Assembly: GCF_005503555.1 (NCBI RefSeq)
Contig: NZ_SCNG01000002.1
Span: 992,001 to 1,056,000 of the forward strand
DNA from: Rudaea sp. 3F27F6
Lineage (GTDB): Bacteria; Pseudomonadota; Gammaproteobacteria; Xanthomonadales; Rhodanobacteraceae
Direction: 5' to 3'
Length of the DNA stretch: 64,000 bases
Each line of letters starts with the position of its first letter. The first letter of the stretch is position 1. The position numbers were made by a program, and so were the translations under genes. Below, one piece after another: positions 1-8,253 of the stretch. Below the pieces are notes generated by a model. That model did not search any database. It saw nothing but the letters and a program-made list of their open reading frames with translations, and was not told where the DNA came from.

Positions 1-1
1 G

Positions 2-379
2 AACATCGTTTCGTACTGGGCCGGCATACCGGGCGGCATCTTCTCGCCCGCGCTTGCGGTCGGTGCAGGCATGGGCAATACACTGGCCGCCCTGCTTCCG
101 TCCGCGGACAACACCGCGGTCGTGCTGCTCGGCATGGGCGCGTTCTTGGCCGGTGTCACCCAGGCGCCGCTGACCTCGGCGGTGATCTCGCTCGAACTGA
201 CCGCCAATCAGAGCATGGCGATTCCGATCATGGCGGTGTGCTTGCTTGCGCGCGCGATCTCCTCACTCGTCGCGCCCGTGCCGGTCTATCGCGCATTTGC
301 ACAGCGCCTGATCGGCGAATACGAATTGCAGCGCACGGCCGCGAGCGGCGCAGCGCCACCACCGGAGAAACCAGCGTGA
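2..379 (+). CDS. ClC-family chloride channel/transporter, C-terminal fragment
   Basis: Only the last ~125 residues are present because the gene begins before the window. The reading frame opens at base 2 and carries the ClC anion-selectivity motif GGIFSP near its start, followed by hydrophobic helices and a segment (GVTQAPLTSAVISLELT) typical of the last transmembrane helices of bacterial ClC proteins. The protein ends shortly after the membrane domain with a Pro/Ala-rich tail, so no CBS domains follow. ClC proteins move Cl- across the inner membrane, often in exchange for protons. The stop codon TGA (377-379) overlaps the GTG start of hutI, so the two are probably translationally coupled. 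Channel versus exchanger cannot be told from this fragment. Confidence 0.9.
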   Translation, partial: NIVSYWAGIPGGIFSPALAVGAGMGNTLAALLPSADNTAVVLLGMGAFLAGVTQAPLTSAVISLELTANQSMAIPIMAVCLLARAISSLVAPVPVYRAFAQRLIGEYELQRTAASGAAPPPEKPA

Positions 380-1605
380 ACAAAAAATGGGACGGACTCC
401 TGCTCAACTGCCGCCTGGCGACGATGGCCGCCGACGGCAGCGCTTTCGGCCTCGTCGACGACGGCGCGCTGGCCTGGAAGGACGGCGCCATCGCCTTTGT
501 CGGCGCGCGTTCGCAACTGCCCGGCGCGGCCGACGCACTCGCCGAGCGCGTCGAATCCGCGGATGGAGCCCTGGTCACCCCGGGGCTGATCGACTGCCAC
601 ACCCACCTCGTCTTCGCCGGCGATCGCGCTGCGGAGTTCGATTTGCGCCTCAACGGCGCAAGCTACGCCGAGATCGCCAAGGCAGGCGGTGGCATCGTCT
701 CGACCGTGAGCAAGACCCGCGCGGCGACGGAAGACGAATTGCTCGCGCAATCGCTGCCGCGCGCCCGCGCCCTGCTTGCCGACGGCGCAACCACGCTCGA
801 AATCAAGTCGGGCTACGGCCTCGATGTCGACAACGAGGCGAAGATGCTGCTCGTCGCGCGGCGCATCGGCGACGAGCTTGGCATCGGCGTGCGCACGACG
901 TTTCTCGGCGCGCATGCGCTGCCGCCCGAGTTCGCCGGACGCCAGTCCGACTACGTCGACGAAGTCTGTATCCACATGCTGCCGAAGATCGCGCATGCCG
1001 GGCTCGCCGACGCGGTCGATGCGTTCTGCGAGAACATCGCCTTCACGCCGTCGGAAACGCGGCGCGTGTTCGAGACCGCGCGCGCGTACGGGCTGCCGGT
1101 GAAGCTGCATGCGGACCAATTGTCCGACTCGGGCGGCGCGGCGCTCGCCGCGGAGTTCGGCGCGCTCTCCGCCGACCACCTCGAATACACGAGCGAAGCC
1201 GGCATCGCGGCGATGGCCGCGGCCGGCAGCGTCGCCGTGATGCTGCCGGGCGCTTTCTATACTTTGCGCGAAAATACACTGCCGCCGATCGAGACGTTCC
1301 GCCGCCATCGCGTACCGCTCGCGGTGGCGAGCGACCTCAATCCCGGCACCTCGCCCCTGCTCTCCGTGCGCCACGCCATGAACATGGCCTGCACCCTGTT
1401 CCGCATGACGCCCGAGGAAGCGTTGCGCGGCGCGACCGCGAATGCGGCGCGCGCGCTCGGCCTCGCCGACCGCGGCACCTTGGTGCCGGGACAGCGTGCC
1501 GATTTCGTCGTCTGGGATGCGGCGCATCCGGCCGAGCTGTGCTACTGGATCGGCGGCGCGCTGGCGCGGAAAGTCTACGTCGCGGGCAAAAAAAACCCCG
1601 CTTGA
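376..1605 (+). CDS. hutI: Imidazolonepropionase HutI
   Basis: This cytoplasmic metal-dependent hydrolase of histidine degradation opens 4-imidazolone-5-propanoate to N-formimidoyl-L-glutamate. The 409-residue length fits the family (about 400). Amidohydrolase landmarks are visible: the metal-binding HxH in DCHTHL (His75 and His77), the glycine-rich GGGIVSTV segment, HADQLSD in the middle, and ASDLNPGTSP toward the C terminus. An upstream-extended start at 238 is possible in frame, but GTG at 376 sits after a GGAG Shine-Dalgarno and gives a normal N terminus (NKKWDGLLLN); it overlaps the ClC stop as GTGA. No other hut gene is seen beside it, so the rest of the pathway must lie upstream of the window or elsewhere. 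Confidence 0.95.
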   Translation: MNKKWDGLLLNCRLATMAADGSAFGLVDDGALAWKDGAIAFVGARSQLPGAADALAERVESADGALVTPGLIDCHTHLVFAGDRAAEFDLRLNGASYAEIAKAGGGIVSTVSKTRAATEDELLAQSLPRARALLADGATTLEIKSGYGLDVDNEAKMLLVARRIGDELGIGVRTTFLGAHALPPEFAGRQSDYVDEVCIHMLPKIAHAGLADAVDAFCENIAFTPSETRRVFETARAYGLPVKLHADQLSDSGGAALAAEFGALSADHLEYTSEAGIAAMAAAGSVAVMLPGAFYTLRENTLPPIETFRRHRVPLAVASDLNPGTSPLLSVRHAMNMACTLFRMTPEEALRGATANAARALGLADRGTLVPGQRADFVVWDAAHPAELCYWIGGALARKVYVAGKKNPA

Positions 1606-1618
1606 TGCGGGGCTTTTT
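1588..1618. terminator. Bidirectional intrinsic terminator between hutI and the THX gene
   Basis: A CCCCGC/GCGGGG stem with a 5-nt loop is flanked by an A8 run on the left and a T5 run on the right, so it can end transcription on both strands. The hutI stop codon TGA (1603-1605) lies within the loop. Confidence 0.85.
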
Positions 1619-1636
1619 ACGATCGGCTCAAGGCGC

Positions 1637-1813
1637 TCAGGCCGCCGGCTTCTTCGCCGGGGCGGCTTTCTTGGCCGGGGCGGCTTTCTTCGCCGCAGGC
1701 TTGGCCGCGGCCGACTTCGCGCCGGTCGCCTGCTTCGGCTCGTGCGGGCGCGCATTGCCGTAGCTGCGAATCGCGATCTTGCCTTTCTTGGTCTTGCGGT
1801 CGCCTCTGCCCAT
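1637..1813 (-). CDS. 30S ribosomal protein THX-type small basic protein
   Basis: This 58-residue gene is short enough to be missed by automatic calling. The N terminus MGRGDRKTKKGKI followed by SYGNARP matches the family signature of the small THX/bTHX 30S protein, which binds 16S rRNA in the head of the small subunit. The second half is a low-complexity tail with three copies of an A-A-P-A-K-K-like unit. A strong AGGAG site lies 7-8 nt before the ATG on the minus strand. The gene shares a bidirectional terminator with hutI. The family call rests on the N-terminal motif; the Ala/Lys/Pro tail may be an extra nucleic-acid contact, which is inference. Confidence 0.85.
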   Translation of the reverse strand: MGRGDRKTKKGKIAIRSYGNARPHEPKQATGAKSAAAKPAAKKAAPAKKAAPAKKPAA

Positions 1814-1914
1814 GGTTGTCTCCTGTCATCAGATTGAAAAAGGTGGCGTAGCTTAGCAGCGCGCGCGCCACTTGAGAAATCGGCGCGGCCCTGTCCCGAT
1901 GCGGATAACTGCCT

Positions 1915-3117
1915 CTAGTCCGCCGCTGCGGCGCGCACGCGCCGGCGCGACAGGGCGAGCTGGGCGAGCACGAACGAGATCGCGGCGCAGGTGGCGATGG
2001 CGTAGATCATCGTCTTCGAGGTGCGGTCGCCGATCGCGCCGGTGATCGCCATGACCACGGCGCCGGTCATGAACTGCAGCGTGCCCATCAGCGCGGAGGC
2101 GGTGCCGGCAATCGCGCCGTGCTGTTCTAGTGCAAGCACCGACGAGTTCGGGATGACCAGGCCGAGGAAGGCATAGCCGATGAACAGCACGACGATCATC
2201 ACCGGCAGGCTGTCGACGCCGAGCGCAGTCAGCGCGGCGAGCAGGAGCATCGCCGAGGCGTAGCCCCAGGTTGCCATGCGCACGACATGGTGCATGCCGA
2301 ACATCTTCGCCAGCCGCCCGTTCATCTGCGCGGCACCGAAGAACGCGACCGCGTTGATCGAGAAGCACAGGCTGTACTGCGTCGGTGTCAGGCCGTAGTG
2401 CTCGATCAGGACGAAGGACGAATTGGCCAGGTAGGCGAAAAAGCTAGCGACGCCGAATGCGCCGATGAAGACCAGGCCGAGGAACATCGGATCGCGCAGC
2501 AGCACGCCGTAGGCGGCGAGCGCCGTGCCTAGGCTTGAATCGACGCGTTCGGACTTCGGCCGCGTTTCCGGCACGAACAGGCTCAGCAGCGCGAGGCCGA
2601 CCACCGCCGCACCGATCACGCTCCAGAAGATCGCGCGCCAGCTCGCCCAGACGATGACGAAGCTGCCGGCCAGCGGCGCGAGGATCGGCGAGACGCTGAA
2701 CACGAGCATCAGCAGCGACATCAGCCGCACCGCCTCGGCGCCGGTGTGCATGTCGCGCACGATAGCGCGCGTGATGACCATGCCGGCGCAGGCGCCGACG
2801 CCCTGCACAAAGCGGAACGCGATCAGGGTCTGGATGTCGTGTGCGAGCGCGCAGCCGACGCTGCCGACGATGAACAGGCCGAGGCCGAAGTACAGCGGCG
2901 CGCGCCGGCCGAACATATCCGACACCGGACCGTAGACGAGCTGGCAGATGCCGAGCGCGATGAAGAACACCATCAGGCTCATCTGCGCCTCGGCCGTGCT
3001 CGCGCCGAAACTCTGTTTGATCGAAGGCAACGCGGGCAGATACATATCGATCGCAAACGGACCGATCGCCGTGATCAGGCCGAGCACGACGGCATATTTC
3101 AGGAACTGGGTTTTCAT
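1915..3117 (-). CDS. Bcr/CflA-family multidrug efflux MFS transporter
   Basis: This is a 400-residue inner-membrane major facilitator protein with about 12 hydrophobic segments. Landmarks of the DHA1 Bcr/CflA group are the first-helix motif FAIDMYLPALP and the loop 2-3 motif GPVSDMFGRRAPL (MFS motif A). Family members export drugs such as bicyclomycin or sulfonamides, and some export cysteine or dipeptides, by proton antiport. I chose ATG at 3117 (MKTQFLKYAVV) because the 19 extra residues of the longer frame are not membrane-like. The start region faces the patatin gene, so the 90-bp gap should hold divergent promoters. The substrate cannot be told from sequence. Confidence 0.9.
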   Translation of the reverse strand: MKTQFLKYAVVLGLITAIGPFAIDMYLPALPSIKQSFGASTAEAQMSLMVFFIALGICQLVYGPVSDMFGRRAPLYFGLGLFIVGSVGCALAHDIQTLIAFRFVQGVGACAGMVITRAIVRDMHTGAEAVRLMSLLMLVFSVSPILAPLAGSFVIVWASWRAIFWSVIGAAVVGLALLSLFVPETRPKSERVDSSLGTALAAYGVLLRDPMFLGLVFIGAFGVASFFAYLANSSFVLIEHYGLTPTQYSLCFSINAVAFFGAAQMNGRLAKMFGMHHVVRMATWGYASAMLLLAALTALGVDSLPVMIVVLFIGYAFLGLVIPNSSVLALEQHGAIAGTASALMGTLQFMTGAVVMAITGAIGDRTSKTMIYAIATCAAISFVLAQLALSRRRVRAAAAD

Positions 3118-3196
3118 GAGTTTCTTGTTTTCGGGCGCGAGCGTCTTCACTGGGGCCGGCCGGCGCCATTGCAAGCCTGCATGCGCAAACTCGGGC

Positions 3197-3202
3197 TATG
3201 AT
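3197..3202 (+). promoter_or_regulatory. Candidate -10 element (TATGAT) for the patatin gene
   Basis: TATGAT ends 6 nt before the patatin ATG at 3209, which places the expected transcription start at or within one base of the start codon. No convincing -35 box is present at standard spacing and no Shine-Dalgarno precedes the ATG. This suggests a leaderless mRNA. Confidence 0.4.
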
Positions 3203-3208
3203 TTGCGC

Positions 3209-4174
3209 ATGACCGGCAAGCCCGCGGAATCCAAAATCAGTCTCGCCCTGCAAGGCGGCGGCGCGCACGGCGCGTTCACCTGGGGCGTGCTCGACTATCT
3301 GCTCGAGCAAGGCTCGTTCGACTTCGACGGCATCAGCGCGACGTCGAGCGGCGCGATGAACGCCTGCGCCCTGACCCAGGGCTGGCTCGACGGCGAGCGC
3401 GACGGAGCGCGCGCGATGCTGTCCAAACTGTGGGAATCGGTCGCCGCGCAGGCAAGCCTGATGCGCTGGGCGTTCGCCACGCCGGCCGGAGCGGCGACCG
3501 AGCGCATCCTGCTCGGCCTGACGCGCTATTTCACCCCGCAGGAAATGAACCCGCTCGGCATCAATCCGGTGAAGAACATCGCCTCGGCGCTGTTCGACTT
3601 CGACAGGATTCGCGCGAACTCGCCGTTCAAACTGTTTGTCGCCGCGACGCGCGTGCGCGACGGCCGCCTGAGATTGTTCGACAACACCAACCTCGATCTC
3701 GACTCGGTGCTCGCGAGCACCTGCCTGCCGCAGTTGTTCGCGCCGGTCGAAATCGACGGCGAGATGTATTGGGACGGCGGCTATGCCGGCAATCCGGCGA
3801 TCGAACCGCTGGTCTATCGCTGCGATGCCGAGACCATCGCCTGCGTGCTCGTGCAGCCGATCGAGCGCGCGCAGGCGCCGGCAACCGCGCGCGAGATCGG
3901 CGAACGCATCACCGAACTGTCATTCTCGACCACGTTCATCCGCGAACTCGAAACGCTGCAGACCGCGCAGAGCATGCTGGCGAAGAATTTCCCGCTGACG
4001 CCACTCGGCCAGCGGCTGCGCAAGATCGACATCCAGATGATCGAACCGGGCGAATCGCTCGACCACTACAGCGCGAAGACGCGGCTCACGGCGCGCATCG
4101 ACTTCCTGCGCGACCTGCGCGATCTCGGCCGTGACTGTGCGCAGGCTTGGTGTGAAAGAGTTAAGCGCAGTTAG
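3209..4174 (+). CDS. Patatin-like phospholipase
   Basis: This 321-residue lipid acyl hydrolase of the patatin fold uses a Ser/Asp dyad. The oxyanion-hole motif GGGAHG is at residues 16-21, the nucleophile Ser46 sits in A-T-S-S-G, and the catalytic Asp lies in YWDGGY near residue 192. The usual GxSxG elbow is altered: the first Gly is Ala44. There is no signal peptide or membrane segment, so the protein is likely cytoplasmic or peripheral on the inner membrane. A longer in-frame start at 2948 would antisense-overlap the exporter gene and is rejected. The preceding -10-like TATGAT suggests leaderless translation. The substrate is unknown; family members release fatty acids from phospholipids. 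Confidence 0.9.
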   Translation: MTGKPAESKISLALQGGGAHGAFTWGVLDYLLEQGSFDFDGISATSSGAMNACALTQGWLDGERDGARAMLSKLWESVAAQASLMRWAFATPAGAATERILLGLTRYFTPQEMNPLGINPVKNIASALFDFDRIRANSPFKLFVAATRVRDGRLRLFDNTNLDLDSVLASTCLPQLFAPVEIDGEMYWDGGYAGNPAIEPLVYRCDAETIACVLVQPIERAQAPATAREIGERITELSFSTTFIRELETLQTAQSMLAKNFPLTPLGQRLRKIDIQMIEPGESLDHYSAKTRLTARIDFLRDLRDLGRDCAQAWCERVKRS

Positions 4175-4262
4175 ACACGGATCGACGCGGAGAAAAGCTG
4201 AGCTGGATTGAGCTTGCTCTGACTTGATCTGGTTTCGCGCTCGTCAGCGTCGACAACGCCGC

Positions 4263-5231
4263 TTAGTGCGTATGCGCGTGATCATGACCGTGCTCATGGT
4301 CATGATCGTTATCGTGTTCATGATCGTGCTTTCCGCGTGTGCAGTCCTCGTGCGCGCAGTCGCGGCGCTCGATCTGCACAGTCGCGTGCACGATCTGGAA
4401 TTTCTCGCGCAGGATGCGCTGCACCTGGGCGAGCGCGACGTGCGCATCGGCCTCTTCGGCCAGACGTGCGTGCAACGTGGCGAGTCGCCGCCCGCCGGCG
4501 AGCTGCCAGACATGGACGTGGTGCACGTCGACGACGCCCTCGCCCGCGCGCGCCGCGACCGCGACCTGGGCGGTATCGATGCCTTCCGGCGTGCCTTCGA
4601 GCAGGATGTGGGCCGAGCGCTTGAGCAGCTTCCATGCGCTCCTGACGATCAGCAGCGAAACGAAGATCGAGAACGCGGGATCGGCCCAGAGCCAGCCTTT
4701 CCAGCGGATCAGCAGTGCCGCGGCGACCGCGCCGAGCGAGCCGAGCAAGTCACCGATCACGTGCAGGCGCGCGCCGGCCGCGTTGAGGTCGTCGTGATCG
4801 TGGCCGCCGAGCACGCGCAGCACGAACAGATTCACGACGAGGCTGGCGATCGCGATGACCAGCATCGTGCCGGACAGGATCGGCTCGGGCTGGGCGAAAC
4901 GCCCCATCGCCTCGATGACGATCCAGGCGACGAGGACGAACTGGAACAGCGCATTTGTATAGCCGACCAGCACTTCGAGGCGCGCGTAGCCGAAGCTGCG
5001 TTTGTCGTCGGCCGGCCGCCGCGCGAAATAGGCGCCCATCCAGGCAAGCAGCAGCGCGAAGGCGTCGACGAACATGTGCCCTGCGTCGGCAAGCAGGGCC
5101 AGCGAGCCCGAGATCCAGCCGCCGGCCGCCTCGACGACGAGGGTCAGTATGGTCAGCACGAACGCCCACAGCAGGCGGCGCTCGCTCATGCCGGCATGGT
5201 CGTGATCGTGGTGGTGGTCGGAAGCGGTCAT
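4263..5231 (-). CDS. Cation diffusion facilitator (CzcD/ZitB-type zinc exporter)
   Basis: This is a 322-residue inner-membrane H+/divalent-cation antiporter of the CDF family, predicted to export Zn2+ (possibly Cd2+ or Co2+). Six hydrophobic segments are visible. The two HxxxD metal sites of the transport centre are present in ADAGHMFVDA (TM2) and LHVIGDLLGS (TM5), the His-Asp pattern of Zn/Cd-selective members. Both ends are His/Asp-rich: HHHDHDH at the N terminus and a C-terminal tail with many His-Asp/Glu repeats. A cytoplasmic domain of about 80 residues follows TM6. It lies just downstream on the same strand of the MerC-domain gene, beside the predicted zinc-uptake receptor, so import and export genes for the same metal are neighbours. 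Confidence 0.93.
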   Translation of the reverse strand: MTASDHHHDHDHAGMSERRLLWAFVLTILTLVVEAAGGWISGSLALLADAGHMFVDAFALLLAWMGAYFARRPADDKRSFGYARLEVLVGYTNALFQFVLVAWIVIEAMGRFAQPEPILSGTMLVIAIASLVVNLFVLRVLGGHDHDDLNAAGARLHVIGDLLGSLGAVAAALLIRWKGWLWADPAFSIFVSLLIVRSAWKLLKRSAHILLEGTPEGIDTAQVAVAARAGEGVVDVHHVHVWQLAGGRRLATLHARLAEEADAHVALAQVQRILREKFQIVHATVQIERRDCAHEDCTRGKHDHEHDNDHDHEHGHDHAHTH

Positions 5232-5392
5232 TGTCGCGGACGCGTGATTCGCGCTCGATGGCGGAACGCGATGTTAGGTTTTCGGCACGGCGTTACACAA
5301 TCGCATCGCCGCGTCGCCGTTCACAGAAAGGCACAACGACCGCCGCGACCGATGCCCGTCGGAGCCGGAACCGCGCGCGAATAAACTGAACG

Positions 5393-5411
5393 TCTTGCGC
5401 GCGTCGCGCGC
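5393..5411 (-). terminator. GC-rich hairpin after the MerC-domain gene
   Basis: Perfect 8-bp arms TTGCGCGC/GCGCGCAA enclose a 3-nt loop just 3' of the MerC-domain gene. There is no T run on the minus strand, so it is only a possible terminator or mRNA-stabilising stem. Confidence 0.35.
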
Positions 5412-5422
5412 AAAACACGTCT

Positions 5423-5872
5423 TCAGGCCGACGTCGCCGGCGGGCAGCAGCCGAACAAGTGGGTCAGGCGCATATTGACGATATGCGCGAGGGCGACGCC
5501 GCAGCCGCCGAGCGTGACGAGTACGGCGTGCAGGATCGGCGCCGATCCGGTATCGAAGACCCATGCGCCGGTCCAGAGCAGGACCAACCCCGGCACGAGC
5601 AGATACAGCGCATACGGCGCGCGATGGCGGCGCCAGCCGCGTATCAGCGCGGCCGAGGCGAGCACGCTGGCGAAAGCGATGAAAGCGCGCTCGAAACGGT
5701 GATCGCCGAGGAAACCCAGACCGAGCGCGGGCAATACGGTCAGCACGAACGGCAGCGCCGCGCAATGCAGCGCGCAGAGAAACGACGCGGTCGCGCCGAT
5801 GCGGTCGGCGATGTGAGCCAGTGCGTCATGCGCGGAGGAATCAGGCGGTTGCGATACGGAAGGGCTGGCCAT
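5423..5872 (-). CDS. MerC-domain inner-membrane protein, predicted Zur-regulated
   Basis: This 149-residue protein has four hydrophobic helices. After an N-terminal soluble stretch comes DRIGATASFLCALHCAALP, the MerC-type first helix with its Cys-x2-3-Cys-like metal pair, and the C terminus ends in LFGCCPPATSA with a vicinal Cys pair. MerC was described as a mercury importer, but chromosomal MerC-domain genes next to TonB receptors are likelier to serve zinc; that is inference from context. ATG at 5872 is preferred over the longer frame. A Zur-box-like palindrome lies 6-21 nt before it, and the ZnuD-like receptor is transcribed divergently from the same 171-bp gap. Confidence 0.82.
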   Translation of the reverse strand: MASPSVSQPPDSSAHDALAHIADRIGATASFLCALHCAALPFVLTVLPALGLGFLGDHRFERAFIAFASVLASAALIRGWRRHRAPYALYLLVPGLVLLWTGAWVFDTGSAPILHAVLVTLGGCGVALAHIVNMRLTHLFGCCPPATSA

Positions 5873-5877
5873 GGCTA

Positions 5878-5893
5878 AGTTATAACATAACGT
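5878..5893 (-). promoter_or_regulatory. Candidate Zur operator for the MerC-domain gene
   Basis: The sequence AGTTATAACATAACGT (plus strand) contains the A/T-rich core seen in gammaproteobacterial Zur boxes (TGTTAT-n-ATAACA type). It lies immediately upstream of the MerC-domain start codon. A Fur-family gene of Zur type is 3.2 kb away. Confidence 0.55.
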
Positions 5894-5981
5894 GATGAAG
5901 GCGCTCGACTCGCTGCTGCGGGGTCGCAAGGGCGACGGACGGTCGGCGCATATGACTTTCGGCAGGTACGAATGGCTTGCG

Positions 5982-6005
5982 AATGTTACAATATATCATT
6001 ACATT
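5982..6005 (+). promoter_or_regulatory. Candidate Zur operator for the TonB receptor
   Basis: Two 12-nt half-sites, AATGTTACAATA and TATCATTACATT, form an imperfect inverted repeat (9 of 12 positions match). It ends 38 nt before the receptor ATG at 6044. It resembles the gammaproteobacterial Zur consensus and differs sharply in A+T content from its GC-rich surroundings. Confidence 0.55.
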
Positions 6006-6043
6006 TTCCAAATCCTGCTCCCCTCGAACCCCAAAGCCGTACG

Positions 6044-8215
6044 ATGAATAAGACTTTGCTCGCCCTGGCCGTCAGCTTCGCCCTTGCCGCACAGACCGGC
6101 CATGCCGCCGACGCTTCACCCGCCGCAACCGCCCCCGCCGCTGCGGCCGCCGATCCCGCTTCGACGACCCTGAGCACGGTCGAGGTCAATGCCAAGCTCG
6201 ACCGCTCGCGCAATCAGCTCTCGCCGAACATCGGCGCGAGCCAGTACGTGATCGATTCGGCGGCAATCGAACGCCTGCCGCTCGGCGATGCGACGCCGCT
6301 GAACCAGATCCTGCTGCAGGCGCCCGGCGTCGTGCAGGATTCCTACGGCCAGTTGCACGTGCGCGGTGACCACGCCGACCTGCAATACCGCATTAACGGC
6401 GTGATCATCCCGGAAAGCATCTCCGGCTTCGGCCAATCGCTCGACTCCGACATCATCGAGCGCGTGCAACTGCTCACCGGCGCGCTGCCGGCGCAATACG
6501 GCTACCGCACCGCGGGCGTCGTCGACATCACCACCGAAAGCGGCGCGCACCGCCACCACGATCACCCGAACGAGGGCGACGAAAACGACTTCGGCGGCAA
6601 GATCAGCCTGCTTGCCGGTTCGCACGGCACGTTCAATCCGCAGCTTTCGCTGCACGGCACCTCGGACCGCTGGAGCTGGTTCTTCACCGGCGAGTACCTG
6701 CAGAACGACGTCGGCATCGAAAATCCCACGCGCTCGTACAACGCGCTGCACGACCACACCAACCAGGTCAAGGGCTTCGGTTATCTGTCGTACTTGCTCA
6801 ACGAAGACGCACGCGTCAGCTTCATGTTCGGCGTCGCCAACAACCGCTTCCAGATTCCGAACACGCAGGGCCTGCCGGCGAAGTATCAGCTGACCGGAGT
6901 GGATAACTTCGACTCCGGCCAGCTCGACGAACGCCAGCGCGAAGTCACCCGCTTCGGCGTGCTCTCGTTGCAGGGCCGCTTCGGCGAAAGCGACTATCAG
7001 GTGTCGCTCGGCCAGCGCTACACGAGCGTCAACTATCATCCCGATCCGGTCGGCGACCTGATCTTCAACGGCGTCGCCGGCACGATCCAGCGCAGCAACC
7101 GCGCCGACACGTTGCAGGCGGATTTTTCCACGCCGATCCTCGGCGGCTCGCATACGCTGCGCTACGGTCTCTACGTGAGCAACGAGCACCCGACCAGCAA
7201 CAACAACGCGCTGGTCTTCCCCGCCGATGCCGACGGCAACCAGACCAGCACGACGCCGATCACGATCATCGACAACGCGCCGCACATCAGCGCGAAGACC
7301 TACGGCATCTACCTGCAGGACCAGTGGGACATCACCGACAAGCTGACCCTCAACTACGGCGTGCGTGCAGACAAGGTCGACGCCTATGTCAGCGAAGGCC
7401 AGATCAGCCCGCGCATCGGCTTCGTCTATCAGTGGAGCGACACCACCACCCTGCACGCCGGCTATGCGCGCTACTTCACCCCGCCGCCCGCGGAGCTGAT
7501 CTCGCAGACCGACATCGCCCTGTTTCAGGGCACCACCAACCAGCTGCCGACCAACGTCAACGCCGAGACACGCTCCGAGCGCTCGCACTACTTCGATGCC
7601 GGCGTCACGCAGAAAATCGGCGACAACTGGACGCTAGGCCTCGATGCGTACTACCGCAAGGTGACCAACCTGCTTGACGAAGGCCAGTTCGGCGCGGCGC
7701 TGATCTTCTCGCCGTTCAACTACGCCCAGGGCCGTATCCGCGGCGTCGAATTCTCGGCGACGTACACGAACGGAAATCTCAGCGCCTATTTCAACGTCGC
7801 CTCGAACCGGGCGATGGGCAAGCAGGTCGTCACCGGCCAGTACAACTTCGGCCAGGACGAGCTCGACTACATCGCCACGCACTGGGTCCATCTCGACCAC
7901 GATCAGCGCCTGACCGGCTCAGGCGGCATCAGCTACGACTGGAACGGCACCCAGCTCGGCGCGACCTTCCTCTACGGCTCGGGCCTACGCAATTCCTTCG
8001 CCAATACCGCGCACCTGCCGCAGTACTGGCAGCTCAACCTGTCCGCCGCGCGCGACTTCGACCTGCCGCAGCTCGGCAAGACCAATGTGCGCTTCGCCAT
8101 CATCAACGCGACCGACAAGACCTATCAGCTGCGCGACGGCTCCGGCATCGGCGTCGGCGCACCGCAGTGGGGTCCGCGCGCGGGGGCCTATGTGGGATTG
8201 TCCAAGTCGTTCTGA
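6044..8215 (+). CDS. TonB-dependent outer-membrane receptor, ZnuD-like (predicted zinc uptake)
   Basis: This 723-residue precursor has a signal peptide (MNKTLLALAVSFALAAQTGHA), an Ala-rich spacer, a plug domain with the usual VRG..Y.iNG pattern (LHVRGDHADLQYRINGV), and a beta-barrel ending in a C-terminal Phe (GLSKSF), as expected for BAM insertion. Just after the plug there is a His/Asp cluster, AHRHHDHPNEGDEND, suited to divalent-cation capture as in ZnuD. TonB-ExbBD would power import through the barrel. ATG at 6044 is preferred because the longer frame from 5972 would bury the signal peptide. The candidate Zur operator upstream and the neighbouring CDF, MerC and Zur genes support zinc; the substrate remains inference. 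Confidence 0.92.
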   Translation: MNKTLLALAVSFALAAQTGHAADASPAATAPAAAAADPASTTLSTVEVNAKLDRSRNQLSPNIGASQYVIDSAAIERLPLGDATPLNQILLQAPGVVQDSYGQLHVRGDHADLQYRINGVIIPESISGFGQSLDSDIIERVQLLTGALPAQYGYRTAGVVDITTESGAHRHHDHPNEGDENDFGGKISLLAGSHGTFNPQLSLHGTSDRWSWFFTGEYLQNDVGIENPTRSYNALHDHTNQVKGFGYLSYLLNEDARVSFMFGVANNRFQIPNTQGLPAKYQLTGVDNFDSGQLDERQREVTRFGVLSLQGRFGESDYQVSLGQRYTSVNYHPDPVGDLIFNGVAGTIQRSNRADTLQADFSTPILGGSHTLRYGLYVSNEHPTSNNNALVFPADADGNQTSTTPITIIDNAPHISAKTYGIYLQDQWDITDKLTLNYGVRADKVDAYVSEGQISPRIGFVYQWSDTTTLHAGYARYFTPPPAELISQTDIALFQGTTNQLPTNVNAETRSERSHYFDAGVTQKIGDNWTLGLDAYYRKVTNLLDEGQFGAALIFSPFNYAQGRIRGVEFSATYTNGNLSAYFNVASNRAMGKQVVTGQYNFGQDELDYIATHWVHLDHDQRLTGSGGISYDWNGTQLGATFLYGSGLRNSFANTAHLPQYWQLNLSAARDFDLPQLGKTNVRFAIINATDKTYQLRDGSGIGVGAPQWGPRAGAYVGLSKSF

Positions 8216-8253
8216 GTTTCGCGGCAAACCCAGCGTTGCCGCTTTGGCAAACG

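Noticed and set aside
286-1755. 489-residue antisense frame over hutI
   Set aside because: It is Arg-rich shadow sequence; hutI has intact metal-binding motifs.
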